From Polyangiaceae bacterium (GTDB lineage Bacteria; Myxococcota_A; Polyangia; Polyangiales; Polyangiaceae), in contig JABTUA010000001.1 in assembly GCA_015075635.1 (NCBI GenBank), positions 2,728,001 to 2,792,000 on the forward strand: a stretch of DNA of 64,000 bases, in the 5' to 3' direction. Position numbers and translations under genes: made by a program. Shown in pieces: positions 34,845-41,722 of the stretch (position 1 is the stretch's first letter; each line of letters opens with the position of its first letter). Under the pieces are notes generated by a model. That model was not told the origin of the DNA, searched no databases, and saw only the letters and a program-made list of their open reading frames with translations.

Positions 34845-34883
34845 ACGGGCGCGGCGCTCCGGCACCGCGCCCGTTTTCTTTTT
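34845..34883 (+). terminator. Rho-independent terminator
   Basis: A perfect 10-base-pair stem, ACGGGCGCGG with CCGCGCCCGT, a 10-base loop, then TTTCTTTTT. It lies 27 bases after the stop of the OmpA lipoprotein gene. Confidence 0.93.
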
Positions 34884-34958
34884 GTGCTGTGGCGCCGTGG
34901 CGCCTGATTCTGCGGGGGCAGCAAGAGCTGACAGGGGCGACGTGGTAGCTAGTCGGGT

Positions 34959-35459
34959 GTGGGCTGGCTGCTGTTCGCATTGTTCGTGGTCCTGCCCTTC
35001 GTGGACCTCGTGCTGCTCCTCCGGGTCGGCGGCCTGATCGGCTTCTGGCCCACGGTCGCGCTCACGGTGGGCACGGGCGCCCTGGGCGCGTGGCTCGCCA
35101 AGCGGGAGGGCTTGCGCGTGTGGCGCGCCTGGGCGCGCGCTCTGGCGGAGCTACGCACGCCGGAGCAGGGCATCATCGACGGAGTGCTCGTGATCGCCGG
35201 CGGTGCGCTCTTGATGGCGCCGGGGGTCCTCACCGATGTGGTCGGTCTGTCGTTTCTGATCCCGCCGACGCGCCGGCTCGTCGCCCGGCTGGTGCGAGCG
35301 GCCGTCGATCGCCGCATCGCGAGCGGTCGGATCCACGTCGTGACGAGCGGCTTCGGCTCCATCGATGCAGCGGGCGGCGCCCCCGGAGGCGACGTGGTGG
35401 ACACGACCGGCGAGAGCGTCGGCGAGGCGCCGGAGCTGACGCAGCCGAAGGGCGACTGA
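34959..35459 (+). CDS. fxsA: FxsA-family membrane protein
   Basis: 166 residues from a GTG start. It begins WLLFALFVVLPFVDLVLLL, the FxsA N-terminal span, followed by VGGLIGFWPTVALTV and a C-terminal span in LVIAGGALLMAPGVLTD. The latter PGVLTD is a family signature. A Gly-rich cytoplasmic tail ends it. FxsA in E. coli reduces F-exclusion of phage T7; the general role is unclear. It is alone between a terminator and a bidirectional hairpin. Confidence 0.9.
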   Translation: MGWLLFALFVVLPFVDLVLLLRVGGLIGFWPTVALTVGTGALGAWLAKREGLRVWRAWARALAELRTPEQGIIDGVLVIAGGALLMAPGVLTDVVGLSFLIPPTRRLVARLVRAAVDRRIASGRIHVVTSGFGSIDAAGGAPGGDVVDTTGESVGEAPELTQPKGD

Positions 35460-35528
35460 GTCGCCGTGACCGCCGCGGTATCGCGGGCCGCGCCGGCTGC
35501 CACCGAGGACTGAGTCCCCCAAATACGA

Positions 35529-35562
35529 CAACGCCCACCCGGCAAGAGCCGAGTGGGCGTTG
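35529..35562. terminator. Bidirectional hairpin between convergent genes
   Basis: CAACGCCCAC pairs with GTGGGCGTTG, and the inner bases extend the stem (CGGC-aaga-GCCG) after one mismatch. It lies between the ends of fxsA and the convergent Cys-rich lipoprotein gene. The T-run is weak on both sides, so termination efficiency is uncertain. Confidence 0.7.
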
Positions 35563-35582
35563 GTCGGAGCTCGGGAGCTCGG

Positions 35583-36779
35583 TCAGTCGGTGCTGGCGTC
35601 GCTGGTGGTGCCACCCGTGCCGCCCGTGCCGCCCGTGCCGCCCGTGCCGCCCGTGCCCGCGTCCGTGCCGCAGCTCGGGATGCCCGGGTTGATGGCGCCG
35701 TCTTGCGAGTTCTTCGGGTTGAAGCACGCACCCTTGCGCTTGAGGTAGTTCTTGATGCTGGTCGCATCCGCGCTGGTGCCGAAGTCGCTGCAGACCAGGC
35801 CCGGCGTCTTGCAATCCGCGTTGCAGTCGCAGAACTGGATGCAGAGACCGAGATCACCCAGTCCGGGTCCGCCGTTGTCCGCGACCACGCTGGTGGCGTA
35901 CATGCAGAACGACGGCGCGGGGCCGCTGCCGCTCCAGCCGCAGGACGGGTTGGCGCCGATGGTGCAGGCGGAGCCGCAGCTTCGGAGGTCGTCTCCGAAG
36001 TTGATGCAGACGCCCTCGCAGTCCGAGGTGCCCGCGTCTTCGTTCACCGTGCACGCCTCACCGAGCTTCTTGCCGGTCAGCGCGCCCGCGGTGCAGAGGC
36101 CCGACTGCGGGTTGCACTTCAGGCCGGTGCCGCAGTCCGCGTCCGCGTTGCAGCGCGGCACGCAGGCGGGGATGATCGGATGGCACTTGTTGTCGTTGCC
36201 GCAGGCCTCGCCCGTCGGGCAGTCGTAGTTCGGCGGGCCGCAGTCGCCGCCCGCGGTCGAGCCGAGCAGGCCGCTACAGGCCATCTCCGGGCGCCCGTGG
36301 CACTTCTTGGAGTCGAAGGCCTGCAGGCCGGACGGGCCGAAGCTGCAGCCCTCGAGGCAGTAGCCCTTGCCGGTGTCGTAGTTCAGGCAGATCGCGTTGG
36401 AGGCGAACTGTCCGCAAACGCTCGGATCGGCCGAGCACTCCGCGGTGCAGAGCCCCTTCGGCGCTCCCTCGCCGTCCAAGTCGGTGCCGCTGGCGAGCAA
36501 GCAGGTGAGGCCAGCGCCGCACTCTGCGTCCTTGGTGCACTTCGCGCCGAGCTTGGTGGCCGTCCCGCCGCCGGTGCCGCCGCCGCCCGTGGCGCCCGAG
36601 CCGCCAGCGCCGCCGACTGCGCCGCCAGCGCCGCCGACCGGCCCGCCGCCGACGCCGCCGCTCGCGGTCGCGCCGCTGCCGCCGCTGCCGCCGCCGCTGT
36701 CACTGCTACACGCGAACGTCGAACCGCCGAATGCAGCGGCCAACAAACCCAAACCCAACCAAGGAATATATCGTTTCAT
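35583..36779 (-). CDS. Cys-rich lipoprotein with Gly linker
   Basis: 398 residues. The signal AAAFGGSTFAC places the lipid Cys near 24. A Gly/Ala linker runs to ~70, then ~290 residues with about 36 Cys in loops such as CGAGLTCLLASG, CGTGLKCNPQSGLC and CIQFCDCNADC. It resembles the Cys-rich repeat proteins common on myxobacterial surfaces. A 3-residue TGG repeat lies at the C-terminus. Ends at the bidirectional hairpin. Function unknown. Confidence 0.8.
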   Translation of the reverse strand: MKRYIPWLGLGLLAAAFGGSTFACSSDSGGGSGGSGATASGGVGGGPVGGAGGAVGGAGGSGATGGGGTGGGTATKLGAKCTKDAECGAGLTCLLASGTDLDGEGAPKGLCTAECSADPSVCGQFASNAICLNYDTGKGYCLEGCSFGPSGLQAFDSKKCHGRPEMACSGLLGSTAGGDCGPPNYDCPTGEACGNDNKCHPIIPACVPRCNADADCGTGLKCNPQSGLCTAGALTGKKLGEACTVNEDAGTSDCEGVCINFGDDLRSCGSACTIGANPSCGWSGSGPAPSFCMYATSVVADNGGPGLGDLGLCIQFCDCNADCKTPGLVCSDFGTSADATSIKNYLKRKGACFNPKNSQDGAINPGIPSCGTDAGTGGTGGTGGTGGTGGTTSDASTD

Positions 36780-37001
36780 GGCGTCCCGAGCCTCCTAGAC
36801 AAACCAGCGGCGGACCGCTTAGCACGGCCGGCCGAACCCACCAAGCCTTACTTCGCGAACCGGGTCGCGCAACCCGCTTGCGGTGGATTCTCGAACAGCC
36901 GAGACCCCGCGCGCCGGACCGCACGCCGCTCGTTCGACGGTGGCTGTGGGCCGTCTATTCCCGCGGCCGCCGAACTTCCCCCCGCGTGGCCAAAAACCGC
37001 G

Positions 37002-38132
37002 ATGATTGCCCAGATGCGAGTGCTCGTCGCGCCGGACAAGCTGAAGGGCAGCCTGACCGCGAAGGCCGCGGCGGAGGCGATGGCGCGGGGCGTCGAGCGC
37101 GCCGGCGGGAGCGTGATCGGGGTGCTTCCCCTCGCCGACGGCGGCGAGGGCAGCTTGGAGGCGCTGCTCGCTGCCTGGGGCGGCGAGCTCCGCTCGGCCC
37201 GGGTGAAGGGCGCGCTCGGCCACGAGGTCGTCGCGCGCCTCGGACTGCTCGAAGGCGGACGCACCGCGCTCGTCGAGAGCGCCGAAGCCATCGGGCTCGC
37301 CCGGCTCAGCGCTCACCGGGACGTGCTCTCGGCGTCGAGCTACGGCGTGGGCCAGCTGATCCGCGCGGCGCTGGACGCGGGCGTGGAGCGCGTGCTGATC
37401 GCGCTCGGTGGCAGCGCGACCAACGACGGCGGCGCCGGCGCGCTGCAAGCGCTGGGTCTCGAGCTGGTGGGAGCGCCCTGCCCCGTGACCGCGCGGGACC
37501 TCGACCGCGTCACGCGCCTCGAGCGCGGCAGCGTGGATCCGCGCCTGGCGAAGGTCGAGGTCGTCGCGCTGTGCGACGTGTCGAGCCCGCTCACTGGACC
37601 GACCGGCGCGTCGCTGCTGTTCGCAGCGCAGAAAGGCGCGAGCGCGGACGAAGCGCGGGCGCTCGACCGCGCGCTCGCACGCCTCGCAGAGCTGGCGGGC
37701 TTCGCCGCGGACACACCGGGCGCCGGCGCGGCAGGGGGGCTCGGCTTCGGCCTCGCGGCGTTCGCCGGCGCGCGGCTCGCGCCGGGCGCGGACTTCGTGC
37801 TCGACGCCGTCGAGCTCGAGCGCCGCCTGCGGGACGCGGAGCTGGTGCTCACGGCCGAAGGCTGTCTGGACGCGCAGACGCTGCAAGGCAAGCTGGTCTG
37901 CCGGCTCGGGGAGCGCTGCCAGCGCGCGGGCGTCCCGGTGATCGCGTTCGCCGGCCGCGTCGCCGTCGAAGCCGCGCTGCTCGCCGAGCACGGCTTGATC
38001 GCGGCCTTCCCGCTGGCCGACGGCCCGATGACCGAGGCGGAGAGTGTGGCGCGCGCCGGCGAGCTGCTCGCGGGCGCGGTGGAGCGCGTGCTCGCGCTGT
38101 CAGCGCGCCTTCGACGGACAGAGCACGCGTAG
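37002..38132 (+). CDS. Glycerate kinase (GlxK/GarK family)
   Basis: About 376 residues. ATP-dependent phosphorylation of glycerate. It starts near MRVLVAPDKLKGSLTAKAA and has PLADGGEGSLEAL, ALGGSATNDGGAGALQALG and AEGCLDAQTLQGKLV, the family's conserved runs. ATG 37002 or ATG 37014 may be the start; the second gives the more usual N-terminus. Its 3' end overlaps the convergent dipeptidase-like gene by 33 bases. It is divergent from the Cys-rich lipoprotein over 222 bases, in which I see no clear element. Confidence 0.93.
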   Translation: MIAQMRVLVAPDKLKGSLTAKAAAEAMARGVERAGGSVIGVLPLADGGEGSLEALLAAWGGELRSARVKGALGHEVVARLGLLEGGRTALVESAEAIGLARLSAHRDVLSASSYGVGQLIRAALDAGVERVLIALGGSATNDGGAGALQALGLELVGAPCPVTARDLDRVTRLERGSVDPRLAKVEVVALCDVSSPLTGPTGASLLFAAQKGASADEARALDRALARLAELAGFAADTPGAGAAGGLGFGLAAFAGARLAPGADFVLDAVELERRLRDAELVLTAEGCLDAQTLQGKLVCRLGERCQRAGVPVIAFAGRVAVEAALLAEHGLIAAFPLADGPMTEAESVARAGELLAGAVERVLALSARLRRTEHA

Positions 38133-39104
38133 CGCGTTGCCCGCGAGCACCTTGCGCACCTCGTGCCTCGGCATGCCGGAGTCCGCGAGCGCTTGGCCGA
38201 GGCGCGGAAAGCGCGTCGCATTCAAGAGCGCGTGCGGCGGCGTGATCCCGCCCTCGAATCCCGAGCCGATCGCCACCGCGTCGATGCCCGCCACTTTGGC
38301 CACGTGCCGGATGTGCGCGACCACGTGCGACAGCTCCGCCTCGCGACCTCGGGCCAGAAGGCGCCGGTGGAAGCTGATGCCGACCACACCGCCGCTCCGC
38401 CCGATGTCGGCGAGCTGGGAGTCCGTGAGGTTCCGCGGGTGCTCGGCCAGCGCCCGCGCGTTGGCGTGGGACGCCACCACCGGCGCGCCGGTCTCGCGAG
38501 CGATCTCGAGCACGTCCCGGAGCGTCATCTCGGAGGCGTGGGACACGTCCACGACGCCGCCCGCGGCGTACACCTTGCGCGTCACTTCCCTGCCGAGCGG
38601 GGTGAGCCCGGTGAGCACGGGGGGCGGCGTCATCGCGCTGGTCGCGAGCTCGCCGTCGCGATCGTGGACCAGACCGAACAGGCGCACGCCGCGCGTGGCC
38701 CAGAGCCCGGCGCTGGTCGGCGCCGCCGCCAAGGTCGCTCCGCCTTCGAGGGCGAGCCAGGTCCGAATGCCCGGTCCGGGGCGGCGGCAACCCGGAATGC
38801 GCAGCTCGGGGCCCGCCCAGAGCGCGCGATAGAGCGTGTGATACGCGGGCTCTGGACGCGCTCGACGCTCGCCTCCCACGAGCGGCAAGACGACCCCGAT
38901 CACCCCGCCCCGGCGCAGCCGCGGCGCGTCCGCCTGGCCCGAGGCGTGGGTCAGCGAGCGGCCTTGCGCCACCAGCTGGTACGGCAGGTGAACGTTCAGA
39001 TCGACGACCGGTAGCGGCCGCTCGGCGACGGGTGCGCCGGCGACGGGCAGCGGCAGGAGAGACAGGCAGAGGGCAGCGAGCGGGAGCAGGACCGCCCGGG
39101 TCAT
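38100..39104 (-). CDS. Peptidase M19 (renal-dipeptidase-like) protein with altered metal site
   Basis: 334 residues with a signal peptide (LPLPVAGAP). The family's Glu (E120 in LALEGGATL), His189 (VVDVSHAS) and His213 (VVASHANARAL) metal ligands are present. The first motif, normally HxD, reads DLNVHLP (Asn37, His39), and the substrate Asp in the usual G-S-D-F-D-G run is changed (GSGFEGG). It is probably periplasmic; activity may be changed or lost. It is the third gene of the Hsp20 operon with a four-base overlap to the middle gene. Confidence 0.82.
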   Translation of the reverse strand: MTRAVLLPLAALCLSLLPLPVAGAPVAERPLPVVDLNVHLPYQLVAQGRSLTHASGQADAPRLRRGGVIGVVLPLVGGERRARPEPAYHTLYRALWAGPELRIPGCRRPGPGIRTWLALEGGATLAAAPTSAGLWATRGVRLFGLVHDRDGELATSAMTPPPVLTGLTPLGREVTRKVYAAGGVVDVSHASEMTLRDVLEIARETGAPVVASHANARALAEHPRNLTDSQLADIGRSGGVVGISFHRRLLARGREAELSHVVAHIRHVAKVAGIDAVAIGSGFEGGITPPHALLNATRFPRLGQALADSGMPRHEVRKVLAGNALRVLCPSKAR

Positions 39105-39499
39105 GCGTGCGCCGCCGCCTGCCGCGCCGGCTGCCCGCCGCGTTCGCTCGCGGGAGCCGGCTCTCCTTCGACCTGGATGACGAAGTGTCGCGTCGCCACC
39201 ACGAGCCCCGCGGCGTCCTCACCGAAGACCGCGTACTCGACCTCGTCGCCGCGCTCGAAGCGGCCGAGGGCGATCTCCCAGTAGCTGTTCGGACCGTCGT
39301 TTCGCACCCAGCGCGCCTTGCGCGTGTCCTGCCAGCGCCGGCCCGTACGCTCTCTGACCTGGAAGGTCGTCCACACGCTCTGACCCGGCGCGACCGGCCA
39401 GGTGCCCACGCACACCACGACTGGCTCCCCCGAGCCGACGCGCTCCGGGCGCCGAGGCGTGTCCTGCTCGAGGTGCCAGACGTGCATCTGCTTGCTCAC
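39101..39499 (-). CDS. Small beta-rich hypothetical protein, middle gene of the Hsp20 operon
   Basis: 132 residues. It overlaps the Hsp20 gene and the M19-like gene by four bases each (ATGA), so all three are translated together. Alternating strand-like segments (EPVVVCVGTWPVAPGQSVWTT, YWEIALGRFERGDEVEYAVFG) look like a small carbohydrate-binding or FN3-type fold, without a precise match. No signal peptide. Function unknown. Confidence 0.72.
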   Translation of the reverse strand: MSKQMHVWHLEQDTPRRPERVGSGEPVVVCVGTWPVAPGQSVWTTFQVRERTGRRWQDTRKARWVRNDGPNSYWEIALGRFERGDEVEYAVFGEDAAGLVVATRHFVIQVEGEPAPASERGGQPARQAAAHA

Positions 39500-39969
39500 T
39501 TGCTCTTGACGTTGATCTGCTTCGGCTGCGCTTCGGGCTTCTTCGGCACCTTCAAGGTCAAGACGCCGTCCTTGAGGTCGGCCTCGACCTTCTCGCCGTC
39601 CACGCCCTCGGGCAGGGTGAACGACCGCACGAAGCTGCCGTAGGAGCGCTCGAAGGTGTAGAAGGTGTCGCCCTTCTCGGACTTCTCGGCCTCGCGCTTG
39701 CCGGAGACGGTCAGCCGGTTCTGGGTCAGCTTGACGTCCAGATCCTCGGCCCTGATCCCGGGCAGATCGGCCTTGAACACGAAGGCGTCCTTGCTCTCCT
39801 TGACCTCGAAGGCTGCGTTGAAACCCAGATCCTCCCCGAACCAGCGAGGAGCAATTTCACCGAAGGGATCCCAGCGCAACACGTCACGCATGGTGCGGAA
39901 TGGATCCCACTCCCGCTCCGGGCGCGTCGATTTGGCCTGAGGTTCCTTGTGAACTGCGATGTTTGCCAT
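39496..39969 (-). CDS. Small heat shock protein, Hsp20 / alpha-crystallin family
   Basis: 157 residues. ATP-independent holdase that keeps unfolded proteins soluble. The N-terminal WDPFRTMRDVL is followed by the alpha-crystallin domain (~50-145): VFKADLPGIRAEDLDVKL, RLTVSGKRE, GSFVRSFTLPEGVD and ADLKDGVLTLKVPKK. The ATG has a GGAG ribosome site. A sigma-54-type promoter lies 41 bases upstream, so induction by a bacterial enhancer-binding protein is likely. It is the first gene of a three-gene operon. Confidence 0.95.
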   Translation of the reverse strand: MANIAVHKEPQAKSTRPEREWDPFRTMRDVLRWDPFGEIAPRWFGEDLGFNAAFEVKESKDAFVFKADLPGIRAEDLDVKLTQNRLTVSGKREAEKSEKGDTFYTFERSYGSFVRSFTLPEGVDGEKVEADLKDGVLTLKVPKKPEAQPKQINVKSK

Positions 39970-40009
39970 GGCTGTCACTCCTTGGCTCGACTGGCCAGGA
40001 GTGAAGGGA

Positions 40010-40025
40010 GCAAGGCGCGTTCCAG
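40010..40025 (-). promoter_or_regulatory. Sigma-54 (-24/-12) promoter of hsp20 operon
   Basis: On the minus strand TGGAAC-GCGCC-TTGCT, one change from TGGCAC-N5-TTGCW, with GG and GC spaced by exactly ten bases. It lies 41 bases before the ATG, a typical distance. Some myxobacterial hsp genes are known to use such promoters. Confidence 0.8.
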
Positions 40026-40170
40026 CCCACATGGCCGGAATTCGGCGACATTGGCCTACGTTTCGCGGCAAAGCCTGCGTGTTTGCTCAGCGCTACGGCA
40101 GGCGTTGCGCGCCGGAGCCGCGCGTCCAGCGGAGATTTGCCCGGGCACGCGCGATGCACCCGAGACCAGC

Positions 40171-40575
40171 ATGCGCGCGCTTCGATTGCTGATCGTCCTG
40201 TCGCTCGCCGGCGCGTGCGGACCACCGGGGCCGCCGAGCTTCCCCGCCCAGCGTGCCGCCGAGCCCGCCCACTCCGCCGCCGCCATCGAGGGTGAGGTGC
40301 TCGGGGTCGATCGCATCGCGCCGAGCGACCGGCTGGCCTCCGGCGTCCAGCTCCGCGTCCAGCCCGGCGCCGAGGGCGCGGTGGTGATCGACCTGGCGCC
40401 GGACTGGTACCTCGACCGGCACGGCCTCACCTTTGCCCCTTCCGAGCGCGTGAGCGTCGAGGGCTCGCGCGTCGCAAAACGCAGCGGCGTGGTGATCTAC
40501 GCCACGCGCGTCAAGAAGGGTGGCAAGACCGTGGAGCTCCGGGAGCCCGGCTCGGGCGAGCCGCTCTGGCGCTGA
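40171..40575 (+). CDS. Small lipoprotein of unknown function
   Basis: About 134 residues. The ATG at 40171 gives MRALRLLIVLSLAGAC, a short lipoprotein signal. The remainder is beta-rich (GVQLRVQPGAEGAVVIDLAP, RVSVEGSRVAKRSGVVIYAT) and looks like an OB- or DUF-type small domain; no family is recognised. It is divergent from the Hsp20 operon over 201 bases and converges on the P-loop NTPase, 12 bases away. Confidence 0.72.
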   Translation: MRALRLLIVLSLAGACGPPGPPSFPAQRAAEPAHSAAAIEGEVLGVDRIAPSDRLASGVQLRVQPGAEGAVVIDLAPDWYLDRHGLTFAPSERVSVEGSRVAKRSGVVIYATRVKKGGKTVELREPGSGEPLWR

Positions 40576-40587
40576 TCGACCCCTGCT

Positions 40588-41205
40588 TCACTCCCCGCTT
40601 CGGGTCGCGTCCAGCGTGGCCACGATGCTCTGCAAGATCGCCAGGCCCATGCTGATCTTCTCGAAGAAGCTCGCGCGGTGGGGCACCAGGAAGAAGCGCG
40701 GGTGCTTCGACCACAGAGCCCTGAGCTCCTTGTCGAGCGCCAGGGCCTCCGCGTCGGACTCGGTCCGCGCCGGGTTGCCGCCCTCGATGCTGAGCCCGCC
40801 GACCGCGGCGCTCTGGAAGAACACCACTGCGTCGTAGCGCCCGAGCTCCGCCTCGAAGCTCGTGCCCATCGCGACGAAGAAGTCGTCCGGGGTGCCCGGC
40901 CAGTAGGCTGCACCGTCCACCGTGCCCCGATCGCAGAGCAGCACGCGCTCCGGGTGCAGCGCGCTCTGCACGTCCTCGAGGTTTCGCTGCACGTGGTAGA
41001 TGGCTGTCTGCGCCGAGCGCCGCGCGTCGGCGTCGTCCACGCGGGGAAACCCGCCGGTGAACATGATGGTGGCACTCTCCGGCACCACCACCACGCGCGC
41101 GCCGAGCTCGCGGCGGAACAGGTCGATGGCCGTGGTCTTGCCGCCGCCCGGGCCGCCGGTGACCACGAGCCGGAAGCTGGGGCTCTTCGGCAGCGGGTGG
41201 TTCAT
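40588..41205 (-). CDS. P-loop NTPase (AAA_28 family)
   Basis: 205 residues. Walker A is TGGPGGGKTT at about 16-25, with later motifs LLCDRGTVDGAAYWPG and VVFFQSAAVGG. The pattern matches AAA_28-type ATP/GTP-binding proteins, some of which act as kinases of small molecules (NadR-like). It lies nine bases after the first universal stress gene and probably shares its transcript. The substrate is unknown. Confidence 0.85.
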   Translation of the reverse strand: MNHPLPKSPSFRLVVTGGPGGGKTTAIDLFRRELGARVVVVPESATIMFTGGFPRVDDADARRSAQTAIYHVQRNLEDVQSALHPERVLLCDRGTVDGAAYWPGTPDDFFVAMGTSFEAELGRYDAVVFFQSAAVGGLSIEGGNPARTESDAEALALDKELRALWSKHPRFFLVPHRASFFEKISMGLAILQSIVATLDATRSGE

Positions 41206-41214
41206 CGCAAGAGC

Positions 41215-41664
41215 TCAGCCTCGGGCCGGCACGGTGATCACCGGGACCTTGGAGGAACGCACGATCTTCTCGGCGACGCTGCCCAAGACCAGGTGCTTCA
41301 CGCCCCCGCGGCCGTGGGTGCCCATGACCAACAGATCGAACTCACCCGAGTCCAGATCCCCGAGGATGCACTTGGCGGCGTCGCCGCTCTCGACCCGGCT
41401 CTTCACCGGCAGGCCCTTGGGCAGCTCGGTCTGGGCGAGGAACTGCTGCATCTCGGTCTCGGCGTTCTCGCGGATCACGTCGGCGAGCTTCCTGAGCTTG
41501 CCGTCCTTGCCCTTGACCGTGAGATCCGGCGGCGCGTGGGGCATGCACTCCCAGACGTGTACCACCGTGAGCTCGCCGCCCAGGTGGCGCGCGATCTCGG
41601 AGGCGAACTTGAGCACGGCCCGGCTGGGCTCGGAGTAGTCGACGGGGACTAGAATGCGCCTCAC
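41215..41664 (-). CDS. Universal stress protein (UspA family)
   Basis: 149 residues. Starts GTG, MRRILVPVDYSEPSRAVLKFA, and has the ATP-binding signature VMGTHGRGGVKHLVLGSVAEKIV. An AGAGGT ribosome site precedes the start. Acts as a cytoplasmic ATP-binding stress factor. It is between the hydrolase fusion (58 bases upstream) and the P-loop NTPase (9 bases downstream). I see no -24/-12 site immediately before it, so it is probably read from the hydrolase promoter. Confidence 0.93.
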   Translation of the reverse strand: MRRILVPVDYSEPSRAVLKFASEIARHLGGELTVVHVWECMPHAPPDLTVKGKDGKLRKLADVIRENAETEMQQFLAQTELPKGLPVKSRVESGDAAKCILGDLDSGEFDLLVMGTHGRGGVKHLVLGSVAEKIVRSSKVPVITVPARG

Positions 41665-41722
41665 TGAACTTACCTCTGACTTCCGCGAATCATGCCAACG
41701 CGCGCCGGGCTCGTCGAGGCCG

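Noticed and set aside
35553-37001. Long open frame before glycerate kinase on the plus strand
   Set aside because: It is the shadow of the Cys-rich lipoprotein gene on the minus strand; kinase similarity begins only at 37002-37014.
41665-41700. TGGCAT-like half site before the first usp gene
   Set aside because: The -12 half (GC at ten bases) is missing. The gene is more simply read from the upstream hydrolase transcript.
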